A DNA stretch of 64,000 nt, from positions 13,165,501 through 13,229,500 of the forward strand of contig CM076955.1 of NCBI GenBank assembly GCA_039566865.1, in the 5' to 3' direction. This document shows, in pieces, positions 45,500 through 57,602 of this stretch. Made by a program: the position numbers and the translations under genes. This DNA is from Aurelia coerulea. Lineage: Eukaryota; Cnidaria; Scyphozoa; Semaeostomeae; Ulmaridae. Numbering within the stretch: position 1 is the stretch's first letter; the number at the start of each line of letters is the position of its first letter. Below the pieces are notes generated by a model that saw only the letters and a list, made by a program, of their open reading frames with translations, did no database searches and had not been told where the DNA came from.

Positions 45500-46680
45500 A
45501 CCCAAAATTTTACCAAGAACCCCCCCCCCCCCCCCGTGGGTATTGAACATGAAGAATATTATGGAACCTCTCTGAATACTCAAAGTCTGATAATTTTAAG
45601 AAGCTTTCAGTACTGGCCCAAATTCTTAGTTTACAGAAGTGGGGGGGGGGCGAGGACTCTAAGAAAATGTTTCAGGACATGCCCTCTTATGCCTTTCACG
45701 ACACGACCCTATGTTGCCAGTCCTGAATTGGGATTGTTGACAATTTTGTAACACTTTTTATAGAGTTGCATCCCCAGGAAAATTTTTGAGTAAACATAAT
45801 GTACCATCTAATGCAATGCAAACATTCTTATGAGAGGCTTAGTTTGACTTGGGTTTGTGTTGGTAGTGTTTTGACTCAAGGATGGTTTTCATACCGAAAG
45901 CTTCTTGCAGGTTTCTATAGAAATAAGAATCCATAGATGCACCTACCTCGTAAGTCAGAAATAGCTTCGTTTCGTCTTGCCAGTGATCTGATCACTGAAA
46001 TTCGTTTCTTGTTTTTATTGTTCAAAAGACCAACTAGTATGGCAATGACAGATCATAAAGAGTAACAAATTTAAAATGATCCTCAGAAGCTTTACACTAT
46101 CAATGCGAGGAAGCATAAAAATAGCACTCGCCAAAATGATCTCTTTCAAGGACCACAACCAAAATGGACAATACCATTCAAAGAACAACGAGCAAAACTT
46201 TGAAACTCTCTCCCAAATCATATTCGAGCATCAAGTCAAGAGAGGGTTTTGTAATAAATTCAGGGATTCTAAACTGGTAAGGTTTAGGTATTTAAAAAAA
46301 TCAGCTTGGTTTTTCTTTTATTTATGGTTAGATATTTAAAATCAATTTCTGTTCTTATTGCAAGTGTCCTAGACAAGATAAGCCTTGCTTTTCCTTGGGT
46401 GCATATGACTGCATATGACAGTATCATCATATCAAAGTAACATTGTTATACGTTATATCTTTAAAACCCCATATTGTGAGCCATGTGCTTTAAAAATGTC
46501 TTGTAAAAGACATTGTCAATCTGGATGATTGGTCTGTTTTATTGTAGTTGGTTGTTTAGTTGTCAACGCTATGTAAAATTCACAGGGAGGAGCGGCACTT
46601 CCTTGTTTACTCACAAAAAATGAAAAATAAGATGGAAGTCTGAGACCAGAAGCATCTAACCAGTTTGACTATGTGTTGCT
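45500..46680. other. no gene seen
   Basis: A C homopolymer near 45520 and a G homopolymer near 45642. The last about 100 bases would be the promoter and 5' UTR of the exon at 46685. Confidence 0.4.
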
Positions 46681-46684
46681 CAAA

Positions 46685-46742
46685 ATGAGATTTCTGCTGG
46701 AGGTTGCTGCTTTCGTATTCTTCCTTCTACATTCAAGCAATG
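46685..46742 (+). CDS. first exon encoding a signal peptide
   Basis: ATG at 46685 starts MRFLLEVAAFVFFLLHSSN, a textbook secretory signal peptide, followed at once by GTAAGAATGGTAAGCG. Two donor sites 9 bp apart (46743 and 46752) could both be used, adding or omitting three codons. The exon ends in phase 1. Downstream exons were not found, so the mature protein is unknown. It is too short for an open-frame search; the call rests on the signal peptide plus donor. Confidence 0.5.
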
Positions 46743-46941
46743 GTAAGAATGGTAAGCGTAAATATATAATTTATTACTAACTGGGTCCTACCTAGGCCAA
46801 GCCTACCAACACCTTAGTATCAAAACAAAACAAGTGTTGTCTGTGCGAAGGATTTGGTGGATAAGGAAACTGACAGTATGAGAATTGCACCAGAGGACAC
46901 CAGTATGGATATCTATGATCCATGCATACATGTATTTGCGT

Positions 46942-47013
46942 GGTGAGATGGCTCAACTGGTACAGCGTCTGCCATGAAAGCAGAAGATTCCGAGTTCGAA
47001 TCTCGGTCTCACC
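46942..47013 (+). tRNA. tRNA-like sequence (tRNA pseudogene or SINE head)
   Basis: A 7-bp acceptor stem (GGTGAGA with TCTCACC), A box TGGCTCAACTGG, a 5-bp anticodon stem (TCTGC/GCAGA), a T arm CCGAG-TTCGAAT-CTCGG with a good B box, 72 nt in all. The anticodon loop is CATGAAA: position 33 is A instead of the universal U, the triplet would be UGA (Ser), and the long variable arm of tRNA-Ser is absent. The D stem has a mismatch. No CCA is encoded. Most likely a pseudogene or SINE-related copy. Confidence 0.6.
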
Positions 47014-47093
47014 TCAATTTTTCCATTTTTCTCCATTCGTCGAAATTTTAGTATCAAAATTTGACTCGTAAAATATATGTTGAGCCCCTTTTT

Positions 47094-47435
47094 AAGCAAT
47101 TTGAACGAAGTGACGTCATATCGCACAAACGAAAACGAGACTGTGCGATTGTTTTTGCCTCTTAATCGCTGCTAGCCTGTTTATGGTGTACTCATGCATT
47201 GAAAATGGCATAAGAACATGATAAAGAGGCTTGCTACTTTGAAGAGGCAGAAAACAATCACACAATCTCGTTTTCGTTTGTGCGATATGACGTCACTTCG
47301 CTCAAATTGCTTATTTGAATACGTAATTTCGCATGGAGAAGGCGAAAAATAGTGGAAAAAATTATCATACATCATTCATAGCAGTATTATCTTGTATTTT
47401 ATCATCAATCATACCAACCCCAGACTTGTCCTATT
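47094..47435. mobile_element. inverted-repeat MITE carrying CRE-like sites
   Basis: Arms of about 75-100 bp (47094 onward and up to 47312) contain GTGACGTCATATCGC and CGAAAACGAGA. The sequence to 47435 (ending with the complement of GGACAAGTCTGGGGTTGG) is shared with 50633-50835. Confidence 0.7.
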
Positions 47436-47439
47436 CAAA

Positions 47440-48290
47440 TGTTAAATTTGGACCATGCAATTTTTCTCAAAAGTGAGACGCTCTTTGGTCCCCCGATGCC
47501 TTTTCTCTTTGTCTGCCAAATTTCAGCCAATTATATCAAGTCGTTGGGTACAGGGAGCTGTATGAATACCCATTGGTTGCTGAAAAATTGATTTTGAGAA
47601 AAGCGCTGAAACAGTTTCTTAGCGTACAGTTCCACTGTTGAAAATGATTAACTTCAATCTGGCCACAAGAGTAAACAGAGTAATCCTGTATGTATTTAGT
47701 GCAGAGTTTACAATGACATAATTGGTATTATAACCGCAAAATCCATTCAACAGGAAATCAAAGGCACTTGAAACCTTTAACCTTTAGTTCTCAAATAATC
47801 CTCGTCATGTAAACAGCATTTTCCTAGTAGAAAATACCTTGCTTTGAATTGCTTATAATTCGCTAAAAAATAAAGTAAAATTCCTTGAAATTATTAGAAA
47901 TTGTAGGTAGATGTGTGTGCTATCCAATAATCTTAATCAAGAACCTCATTCAGGCTGCCACAAGAAAACATAGGTTCTCTTTTGTGGGCTTCTCCTTTAT
48001 CCAACTATTTTCTTTGAAGGAATCTCTAGAACAATCTTTTGACAGAAGTGGAGGGGGTCTTTACCGTATCTTCACTCTCGACTGTATTCATTTCTTTGAA
48101 CAAGTTCACTAACACCCCACTAACACGGACGAATTCAAATGTGAAGTGAGATGTCAATTATTCAAGGATGCAGACCTACTAAAGAAGTTCCTAATTTCGT
48201 ATAAGGGCCCTTTTCCAGCAAAAATTGGGCCCTTTTTGCAAGATTTAGGGATAATTTGTTCTCCTCTAGCCACCAATCGAGTTTCCGTTG
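47440..48290. other. no gene seen
   Basis: AT-rich, without recognisable exons or element ends. Confidence 0.35.
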
Positions 48291-48297
48291 ATCTTCA

Positions 48298-48450
48298 CTG
48301 ATAGTCGCGCGTTAAATAAACTTATACCATGAGCATACATAGACATTTTCGAGTTCTTTATGATGCAGGAAAGGTCATTTATGTAGACTAAGAAAGGAGT
48401 GGATCGAGAAAAGATCCCTGTGGGACTCCCACTATGATGCTCTTCGTAAT
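48298..48450 (-). pseudogene. LINE RT fragment with mutated active site
   Basis: Minus-strand translation reads GVPQGSFLDPLLSLVYINDL and MYAHGISLF. GVPQGS is RT motif B; the YADD catalytic box has become YAHG, so this copy is dead. Confidence 0.65.
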
Positions 48451-48451
48451 T

Positions 48452-48780
48452 TTAGGGATACCATAAACCCAATTTGACCAAAAAACGATGCCATTGAGGA
48501 TACGGAGCAATTTTTGCTGCTCTGCCCTTCTTTTGATGTTCATCGGCAAAATCCTCTCGCTGGAATTGCTGAATTACTACGACCATATGTGCAAATCACC
48601 AATCTTCCAAACGATGCTCTGACGCAGCTTTTACTATATGGTGATCAAGACCTTTCTAATGACTTGAACAGAAATATTACTCGAATTGACGTTACGTTTC
48701 ATTCACGAAACTGGTCGGTTCGACTAAAATCTTTTGTAACTTCAGTACCAAGCAACCACCAAATCCCTTAACTCAAATGT
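48452..48780 (+). pseudogene. LINE C-terminal fragment, plus strand
   Basis: IEDTEQFLLLCPSFDVHR and LLLYGDQDLSNDLNRNI match the minus-strand copy at 16910-17160. It joins head to head with the RT fragment at 48298, a rearranged junction. Confidence 0.7.
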
Positions 48781-48999
48781 TCCGCTTCTTTGTAAGTTCG
48801 GTTTCACATTAGATGCCGGGCATAGTTTGCGACCTGAAACCAATGAAGTGCTGCACTCGTGACATTTCAAATTCACCACAAACCTGACCCAGCTTCTGAT
48901 GTTAGGCAGAATCTAATATAGTATCCATTAGGCTTTAATCGTTCGTAGTGTACATGTAGTTTAACGTTGCGTGTCTTTTCTATTGGCCATGGGGTAGTC

Positions 49000-50507
49000 A
49001 TTGTCCTTCGCTCCGCTTGGCCTCGTCCCTGTAGTGTCGTACAGTATTAGGATGGTATAGTAGAATGTAAGATTTATTGTAATATTTTATATGTATAAAA
49101 AAAGAAAAAATGCTCCTCGTATCAGCAACTAAACCATTTACTTGACAATACTGCTTTCTGTCGAGAAGGTAGGATTTAAACCATGATAATTCCTCACAGA
49201 AGCAGCTTGATATGACTTCTTGCAAGTGATTTGACCAGTCTAAGTGTTTATCTAAGTAGACAGGGGCTTTTCACCCATTGATAAAGAGACTGGTATGTTA
49301 GACAGATGATGTCGATCATGTAGTTTTTTGGACGAACAGATGAAATACTTGGACTTGATAGCGTTGATAGCCAGTGAGTTATCGCTCGACCAGGTTTCTA
49401 ACTTTGTGAGAGTATCACTCAGTTTACTTACAGCGCTTTGTATGTTAGAAGGTCTGCATGATTCATAGATCGTAGTGTCATCAGCATATTGAATCGACTT
49501 AGATGGAAGGTATTCTTTTAGATCGTTCACATAAAGATTAAATAGGAGTGGGCCTAAAATGGAACCCTGTGGAACACCAAAATATGTTGTCATAAATTTA
49601 GTCAAGTTGCACGTACTGTCTGCGGCCACTTAGGTAGCTTAGCGTCCAGTGGAGAAATTCTCTTGAAAAGCCGTATTTGTGCAGAGTTTTGATTAGGGTG
49701 TCATGTGAAATAGTATCAAATGCTTTAGAGAAATCAATGAGTACTATAATCGATAGTTCACTCGCGCCCATTGCTTTCTTGATATCAACTCTCAGCTTTA
49801 GCAAGGCCGAACCAGTCGAGTAACCGTATCTTTATACAAGTGTCGTTTGTCTATGAATTCGAGGAGCTGGTTGCAAACGGTTCTCTCAAAAATCTTTGAA
49901 AGGGCTGGTAGAATAGTGCCACTTTGTTAATTGGGACGATCCTTGCAGCCTTCCAAAGTGTAGGAAAGGTGTTGCTTTCTATGAATGCATTAATGATATG
50001 CGTTAGGGGAGAGCAAAGGATTTCGTCTACCATCTTTACAAATCGAATTGGGATCTCATCAGGACCAGTCGATGTGTCATTGCGTAAAAGTTTCAACTGC
50101 TTTAGGACATTCTGGTAGCTGGTACGATGGAGGTGGAAGCAATCAGAATCATCATCTTTTCGGGTTTCTGGTAGGCCGTTAATAAACTGGCTAGTTTCAT
50201 TTCTTGGAATGGCTTTCTTCTTTAGTGTGACACTGGCGATAGTTGCGAAATATTTATTAAGTTCAGCAGGGTTGAAAGTAGCACGTTTTGCTGGAGGATG
50301 CAAAATACCATGGATTATTTTCCAGACCTCTTTCGGGTTGTCTTTGGAAAGAGCCTTACGATAAAAGGTAGACTTGGCTCTCCTTATAGATTTAAAAGGG
50401 TTGGAAAGAGGTGATATCATTGGCTGATATGCATGACATTGCATTGTTTCCGCATGCTCTGGAACCAGTAAGGATTTGAGCCTTATATCTTGTCGATCGT
50501 GAGCCAA
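49000..50507 (-). pseudogene. truncated CR1/L2-like LINE ORF2
   Basis: Minus-strand order: linker upstream of RT (KAIPRNETSQFI, LKLLRNDTSTGPDEIPIRFV), WKAARIVPINK, frameshift, motif [28 protein letters not shown], motif [20 protein letters not shown], catalytic [13 protein letters not shown] and [11 protein letters not shown]. The endonuclease is absent. Beyond 49250 an upstream-type RT segment (CEELSWFKSYLLDRKQYCQV) follows out of order, so part of another copy is fused on. Confidence 0.85.
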
Positions 50508-50632
50508 ATGGCAGTAGTATGTTACAAAATAGTTACTGTTTTATGTTTTGAAGTTTATTTGCAACAGACTTATAATCATTCGAACCCAGACTACTGAGGA
50601 AAACCAAATTTCTAGTTTCAATTTCTTTAAAG

Positions 50633-50840
50633 GACAAGTCCGGGGTTGGTATGATTGATGATAAAATACAAGATAATACTGCTATGAATGATGTGTGACA
50701 CTTTTTTCAACTATTTGTTGCCTTCTCCTTATGAAATTTCGTATTCATATAAGCAATTTGAGCGAAGCGACGTCATATCGCGCAAACGAAAACGAGGCTA
50801 ATTGATTGTTTTTTCGCCTCTTTATCGTTGCAAGCATCTT
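50633..50840. mobile_element. half copy of the CRE-bearing MITE
   Basis: Starts GGACAAGTCCGGGGTTGG and runs through AAGCAATTTGAGCGAAGCG and CGACGTCATATCGCGC. It matches the complement of 47240-47435 for over 150 bp. The second arm is missing. Confidence 0.7.
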
Positions 50841-53167
50841 TATCGTGTTCTTGTCCTAGTACATGAAATATACAACATTCAAAGGAAGGTATTCTTGCCC
50901 AAGAAAATGTTTAAAAGGGCGTTGCCCATGTTTTCCGAGGGGCGTGATGAATTTCTTCATCAAAACATCGTATAAGTTCATGAATCGCGTCAGTTGCTTT
51001 TTAGCACAAGAAATGGCTATCATTTCGTCTTACAGTGTGGCAGGTACATGAAATACATATGAAATGCTCTCGAAATGCTAAATTTTATTTACGTAAGATT
51101 ATAATGAAACAATAGATTGGCCATTTCTACAAAATAACATTTGAAATACTACTTTTACACCTCCTTCTTATCACCCCTTTACCGTCAAACAACACAACAG
51201 CATAGAGCAAAGCTGTGGATGTGTAGACTCGTGGAAGCATACACATTGTATTCAATTATAATTATAATTATAATTATTACCTTCCCTACAATTATATTTT
51301 GGCGAAGGGTGGTAAAATCGTCCAAAAGCGGCCTAAATTTGATTCAAATTTCTGTGTAATTTTTCGGTTCCATTGATTAGTTTAGAGCGCATCAAGTGTC
51401 AATCTCGTTAGCCAGTTAGGATTTAATGCCTACCTCCAGCAATGTCTGGGCCAACAAGGACAAAAAATGTTTTGGCTCTTGCTTGTTTGTTTTCATTTAG
51501 TGCGTATGTGTTTACATTTTTCAGAGGAACCAATCACAAGGCTCTATTTTGCATGTGATTTCGTTGTGGATTCGATAATGGCGTCGTAGTAACACCGAAA
51601 CTGCGGGACGTTTAGAGCAAAACCCCTCTCCCTATTTAGGGCCGGAAGCACATTATTTTAAATCATACATGAAAGAATATAAGATCCTTTTGGATGATTA
51701 CAAAGTCCGTCCTGAGCTAAGCAAGCATAAGAAAATCTGAATATTGATTTCTTCATAACCCCAAATGATCGTTGATGCTATTTTAGCTACAGTCAGAGAG
51801 ATGAGTGTTGCTGCTAAAGTCACCTTCATCAACAAAAAATCAAGCACCTTGTATAAGGACAAGAATCTCCTGAAAAGCAATATTTTGATCTTTATGTCAA
51901 ACGAGGATGATACGCAAAAAATCAAGAGTCATTACCCCTAGTTTGCTTAGTCTCTGCATGAAACTATTGGTGCATCTGTATCAAATTAGATGTTATGTCA
52001 AATTTACGATAACGCAAAATTACTTATGTTTATGCAGAACCCTGCAGAACGTTTCTATTCGTGGGCATCTAGTTTGAGACAAGCATTAACGAAAATAACC
52101 TATGTGCAGAATCATATGCATGAAGATGTTTTGGTTTAGTGTGATCGCGTCCCTTCCCCCAGTCAATGGCGCCATTGTTTGCTGGGATTCTGCACCTTTC
52201 CTCTCAACTTCACCTGCGATGATTGCATCCGTTGCTGTGTAGGAGGGGGGTCCTTCTACCTTTGGTGATGCTGCGAATGCTAGCCTCTGTGCAGGCTGTC
52301 GGTTACATCATCCCCTAAAGTTGACTTATTTGCATAATGAATACTACTAGCTGTTAACGCAGTTAAGTAAGTGCTGCTCATACCAGTTGCGTATGAAGCA
52401 CTCAAGGAGTGAGGGGGTCTGGGGCATAAGCGGAGAAAATTTTCTGTGACCACACCCTTCAGACGCTCGGAAAATGGGGGAAACGCCCTTTTTAGTTATA
52501 TTTTGCATCGTAAACATTGCTGGAATGAGCAAAATATAGGCAGGATGTTTTGTTGAATTTGTATTGAGAATTTATACCCAATTGAGAACATGCATTCTAC
52601 TTAGAATGCCTCTCCCAACAATGGTCAAGCATTTCTTAGAAACCCAAAACATTGCTCCAGCAAACCTTGACAAAACTATTCTCTCCTCGCTATTCAAGAA
52701 ATCTCAAAAAGACAGATCTGCCTGAAAGATCTGCCTGACCCTTCCCTCCCCCCCCCCTCCCTGCGATACAAAGTTTAATGCATATTTGTATGAACCTCAA
52801 GGCCAACCTTTTTGAAAAGTGGGGTTCTGGACCCCCTCATTCCCCCCTTAGGTAAGCCACTGCTCATAGCATTGTTCATAATATAATTCTGCAGATTTTT
52901 GAAAGAATAAATGTCAGAGTGGAGTTTTTGGGGCAAGTGTTTGAAACCGAGTTAAATTGCAGCTTTTTGAGGGGAAAAAATTAGTAGAACTGAGAACTGT
53001 TTGTAATTCAAAGACTGCATTACACAACTATAATAGTCATTAAAACTCAATGTGATATTAGTCTCAATTCAACTCTTCAATTGCAGTTTCTTTCTTGGAC
53101 TGCAAGGCTTTCTTTTCCCCAGGTGGTACCTCAAATAGTATATGATTTTCTGATTTGGCCATAGATC
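50841..53167. other. no supported gene
   Basis: An AATTAT microsatellite at 51253-51280 and a fragment of the GGGGTCTGGGG dispersed family near 52415. A minus-strand Ala/Pro-rich open stretch (about 52110-52300) might be an exon but has only a weak acceptor. Confidence 0.4.
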
Positions 53168-53363
53168 AACACTGTTATGTCTGAACGTTAGGCCATCATG
53201 TCTCTAATACGACGTGTCCTTAACAATAACAACTACTAGGACAACAACAACAACTATGACAACAACTACAACATCTTCCCCCAATTGATTAAGTCATTAA
53301 ATGTCTAAAGTCAACATCAAAACGTTTGATGCTTCAGGAACTCAAACTACATCAACCATAAAT

Positions 53364-54713
53364 TCATAAATCATTATAGTCTGTTGGTTTCTTCGGTTTC
53401 AAAACTCTTCCATAACGTGAGCTCCTTGTCACATCCATTGGCACGTTTGAACGATCATCTCCTTCGTGTTGGTCACTCACACCTGCTCCTTCGTATTGGT
53501 CACTCACACCTGCTCCTACGGTAGGCAAAGAGGTAACAACATGTGGGTTTAACATATGCACCTTTCTAATAAATCTTGAATTTCTTCTGAGGATGTTACC
53601 GTTCTCCATCCTTATTTTGTATGACCTGTGTCCTGCGTCTTCCATTATTCTTCCTTTCAATGTCCACGTACGATTTTGGGGGTTCTGGACAACAACTCTT
53701 TGGTTAATCCTGAATTGACTTGAAGCAGTAACAGTTCTCTTGGATGCACTTTTTTGCTCAAAGTACCTCTTTTGTCCTTCTCTTTCCATGACTAGGTCCC
53801 TCGTAATACCTCGCCTGTTTGTTTCAATCGATGGAATATTGTCCCTGAGTTTCCCCCCCATCAGCAATTCAGCAGGTGACTTGCCGCAACCCAAGGGAGT
53901 ATTTCTAAGAATGTGCAGTCCCTTGAGGATGTCTTGTCTCGAGCCGTTACATTTTTTGATGAGGATTACATACTTTGACTGAAGATTCAGCCAGACCATT
54001 GGACTTTGCGTATCTTGGACTGGATGTTCTTTGCTTAAATTGCCAGTCTCGGGCAAAGGATCGGTAATTTTTGGATGTATATTCTGAACCGTTGTCTGAT
54101 ATCACAACTTCTGGTACCCCATGTCTGGAAAATGCTTCCTTGTTTGCATGTATTACATTCAGAGCGTTTGTTCTCTTTAGCTCATAAACTTCTGGGTAAT
54201 ACGAGTAATAATCAGTCACTATGAGGTAATTTTTCCACCTTGTCTCCTTAAATCTGTGCCGATCTTCTGCCATGGTTTCACAGGAACTTCATGGGGTTGA
54301 AGGGTTTCTGTTTCCTTAGATGGTTGATATTTGCTACATTCATGACACCCTTTTATCATATTTTCAATATGATGATTCATATTTGGCCAGAGACAGCTGT
54401 TTCTGGCTCTTCTTTTGCATTTCACTATGCCTAGATGTCCTTCATGTAATTTTTCTAACATGCTTCTTCTCATTGTATTGGGGATTATAATCTGACTACC
54501 CCTCAATATTAATCCATTCACAGTTGTGATATCTCCTCTGTGTTCCCAATAGGGTTTTACAGCATCGGAACAACCTCTTCTTTCATCTGGCCAACCATTC
54601 ATTATCACATAGGCCAGTTCTATTAAAACAGGATCATTTGCAGTTTTCTCTCTGATTTCCTCTAATCTTGAATCTGTTGCCGGTAGCTGCTGGATCACTG
54701 CATTAATTAACAT
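53364..54713 (-). pseudogene. integrase of the second LTR element
   Basis: Minus strand: INAVIQQLPATDSRLEEI, the zinc finger HEGHLGIVKCKRRAR ... CHECSKYQ, then a frameshift and the core (YLIVTDYYSYYPEVYEL, VISDNGSEY, KSNGLAESSV), then a second frameshift and the C-terminal part with SAELLMGGKLRDNIPS. The tail contains a tandem GAGVSDQYE/GAGVSDQHE duplication. The Asp-Asp-Glu residues are present, but the frame is broken. Confidence 0.88.
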
Positions 54714-54729
54714 GACATTCTGTATCTTT

Positions 54730-55157
54730 TTTTTTTTTTTTTTATATATTCAATTAAAATTTTACAATACATGTTACAGACTACTTTACCTACAAACTAC
54801 TTTACAATACTACAAGGACGATGCCACGAGGAGCAAAAGTCTATGTCTACCCCATGGCATTGTTTAAAAAAAATGCTAAACTGCATACAATTTTACATAG
54901 ATGCTACAAACAATGCTACAAAAAAAAAAGCGATGACTGTGGCCTGTCTAACATTAGATGTCTGGTCGGGGCTGTAATTTGCCCAAAAAATGTAAATTTT
55001 TATTTTGGACCTGACATCTAATGTGAGACAGAAATTACAAACAAAAAGAAAATTTACTTCAGACAATTGGTGGGCACTTGGTGGTTGCATGACATGTGAC
55101 TGAAACTTGATATGATCTTAGTCAAACCGACCAGTATTGTGGATGACCAGTACCAGT
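54730..55157 (-). mobile_element. 5'-truncated LINE 3' end inserted in the LTR element
   Basis: A 13-bp target duplication, ATTCTGTATCTTT, lies at 54717-54729 and 55158-55170. On the plus strand the insert begins with a long T run then ATATA, that is, a 3' tail for a minus-strand copy. Its body matches the LINE 3' UTR at 16600-16900 and the coding end at 48715-48775. Confidence 0.9.
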
Positions 55158-56489
55158 ATTCTGTATCTTTCTCAGCAATCAAATCTTGCTCTGTCGGTTC
55201 TTGTGTTGGTGCCCTAGATAATGCGTCTGCATCTGTCATTTCCGTTCCAGGGCAATATTCAACTGTAAATGAGTAGTTCAATAGTTTCAATCTCATGTTT
55301 TGTATTCGAGGTGACATCTCAGCAAGCATCTTTGTTTGAAGTATGGGTATCAGTGGTTTGTGGTCTGTCTGGATTTGGAAATTTGGTAGGCCATGTAAAA
55401 ACATCTTCATCTTTTCACATCCCCAAGCTATTGCCAACATCTCGACCTCTATGGGATGATAGTTTTTCTCTGCTGCTTTTAAAAATCTTGAAGCACATGC
55501 TACTGGTTTCCAAGCCCCTTCTTGTTGCTGTGATAATATGACAGCAATACCATTCAGTTTACTGCCATCTGTCCTTATCTTTGTTGGTTTCTCTCGACTA
55601 AAATGTGCTAGCACAGGTGGTTGTGCCAAAACATTTTTTACTTTCTCAAATGCCTTTGTGTGCACTGTTTCCCACACCCAGTCATTCTTTGTGCTTAATA
55701 AATCTCTTAATGGACTAGCTGCACCAGCAAGCTCTGTGCTGTATTTAGATAACTGATTAGCCATTCCTAAGAATCTTCTCAATTCTGTAACATTAGTTTG
55801 TGTTTTGAACTCAGATATTGCTTGAACGCGGCTTGATAATGGTTTCACACCTTTCTCATTAACTTTATGACCAATAAACTCAACCTCTGATTTGCTAAAT
55901 TCGCATTTTTCTTTATTCAATGTAACATGGTTAGCCTTGAATCTTTCAAGTAAATTTCTCAATGTAGCATCATGTTCATCATGTCAAACACAAGGAAATC
56001 ATCTGTGCTTTTAACAACCCCTTCCAGGCCTTCAATTATGAAATCTATTTTCTTGTTGAATATTTCTTGCATTGAAGAAAGTCCAAAGGGTCCCCTTGTG
56101 CAACAATATCTTCCAATTGGAGTGATAAAAGTTGTAAGAAGTTGGCTTTTTTCATTTAATGGTACTTGCCAATAGCCTGAGTTTGCATCTCGTTTTGACA
56201 TAACTTTGCAATTGTTTCCCAGCTTAGAGATTGATTCCTCTACGCTCTCTAATTGATAAAACTCTCACCTTACTCCCAAATTTAGCTTTGTAAGATCAAT
56301 GCATAATCGAATTTTGTTGTTAGGCTTTCCCACAATGACAATTGGATGGCACCATTCTGTAGGTTGATCTACTTTTCTCATTGCACCAAGTTTCTCCATT
56401 CGTAAAATTTCTGCCTTGACCTTGTCCAACATTGGTAAGGGGATATGTCTTGGAGCATTGATGTGATAAGGAGTTGTGCCTTCTTTCAA
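55158..56489 (-). pseudogene. reverse transcriptase and RNase H of the second LTR element
   Basis: RT: GTTPYHINAPRHIPLPML, WCHPIVIVGKPNNKIRLCID, then after a gap KRDANSGYWQVPLNEKSQLL and GPFGLSSMQEIFNKK; the catalytic box reads KSTDDFLVF, with Ser in place of the aromatic residue. Then EFIGHKVNEKGVKPL, LRRFLGMANQLSKY, RNase H (KIRTDGSKLNGIAVILSQ, HPIEVEMLAIAWGCEKM, IQTDHKPLIPIL) and DADALSRAP. Frame breaks near 55960 and 56230. Confidence 0.88.
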
Positions 56490-56491
56490 TT

Positions 56492-56905
56492 CTATATTGA
56501 TTGGTTGACCTTTAATGCAACCCAGGCCAGAAAAAATCTCGGGTATTCTTTAACAAATGTGCTTTCATTTTTTGAATCAACTGAGTCACATCTCAGTTCA
56601 TTAGGCTTTTCCAAGGTGATAATGTGTAGCTCTCTAATTGTTGGTTTCCCCAACAAGTTCTTCTGAAGATCTTTCATAATGTAACAAATCTGCCTGGCTT
56701 TCATATTCCCCCATGTGAATGTGATATGGGTGAATCCCAGGCATTTCAGGCGTTGCCCCCCTGGACCAATTAATCTTTTATTTGTTTTCTTGAGACTATC
56801 CTTGTTTATTCCAAGCTTTTCTAGCTCCTTTTCTGCAATTACAGTTACATCAGCTCCAGTATCTACTTTAAAATCTATGAAAACCATTTTTGTTTGCATA
56901 GACAC
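56492..56905 (-). pseudogene. protease of the second LTR element
   Basis: Minus strand, with FIDFKVDTGADVTVIAEKEL: an intact Asp-Thr-Gly-Ala catalytic motif of retropepsins, followed by NLLGKPTIRELHI. The frame continues into the linker before RT and then breaks. Confidence 0.85.
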
Positions 56906-56915
56906 TTCAAAAGAA

Positions 56916-57602
56916 TTATTTTTCGTTTTTGAATATTTGGTGTAGATGGCTCCATTCCATGCTGTTGAATAAAGGTTTCCTTGGATTCCTTGGATTGTTC
57001 TGTTCTGATTTTCGGAAGTTTAATGCATTTATCTCCCCAGACCTTGTTCCTTTCATTGTAGCTGCGCCCTGTATCCCTTTTTCATGGCTCCTGCAAATGT
57101 TCTCTGCTTTCTTCAGATCTAATTTGTCCTCAGATAACAATTTTCTCCTGAGTTGGTCACTGTTGACTCCTGCTACGATACGATCTCTGATAAGACCATT
57201 GTGACATGTACCACAAAAGTTGCAATTTTTGCTTAGGATCTTGATATCCGTCAAGAAATCATCAAACATTTCTCCATCTTCTTGTATTCTGCAGTTGAAA
57301 ACATGTCGTTCTAAAGTTTCATTGACTATTCCCTTTGCAAAGCCTTCCAAGGCTTCTATGATCTTGGCAATATCTTTTACATCATCCTCTGATAAATTTA
57401 AAGTATCATAAATATTCCTCGTTTCATCTGTAAACGTGTATCTCAGCATAGCACATTGGTAGGCTGCCTCTTTCTTTCCTAGTTCTGTAACAATGTAGTA
57501 GTCATTCCATTTTGCAAGCCAAGCTTTCCAGGCAACATACCTATCCACAGATAGGTCTAATACTGGCGGAGTCCAACTCATCTTAGCCATTATTTTAAAC
57601 AA
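56916..57602 (-). CDS. gag-like ORF of the second LTR element
   Basis: 228 codons from ATG at 57602, just after the 5' LTR. Helical capsid-like protein (VAWKAWLAKWNDYYIVTEL, RHVFNCRIQEDGEMFDDFL, RIVAGVNSDQLRRKLLSE), typical of gag in this Gypsy branch. It contains one CxxC (CNFCGTC) but no clear CCHC knuckle, so its C-terminus is likely lost. It is the only part of the element that is still fully open. Confidence 0.8.
   Translation of the reverse strand: MFKIMAKMSWTPPVLDLSVDRYVAWKAWLAKWNDYYIVTELGKKEAAYQCAMLRYTFTDETRNIYDTLNLSEDDVKDIAKIIEALEGFAKGIVNETLERHVFNCRIQEDGEMFDDFLTDIKILSKNCNFCGTCHNGLIRDRIVAGVNSDQLRRKLLSEDKLDLKKAENICRSHEKGIQGAATMKGTRSGEINALNFRKSEQNNPRNPRKPLFNSMEWSHLHQIFKNEK

Noticed and set aside
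46942..47013. Functional tRNA-Ser(UGA)
   Set aside because: No long variable arm, A at position 33 and a mismatched D stem.
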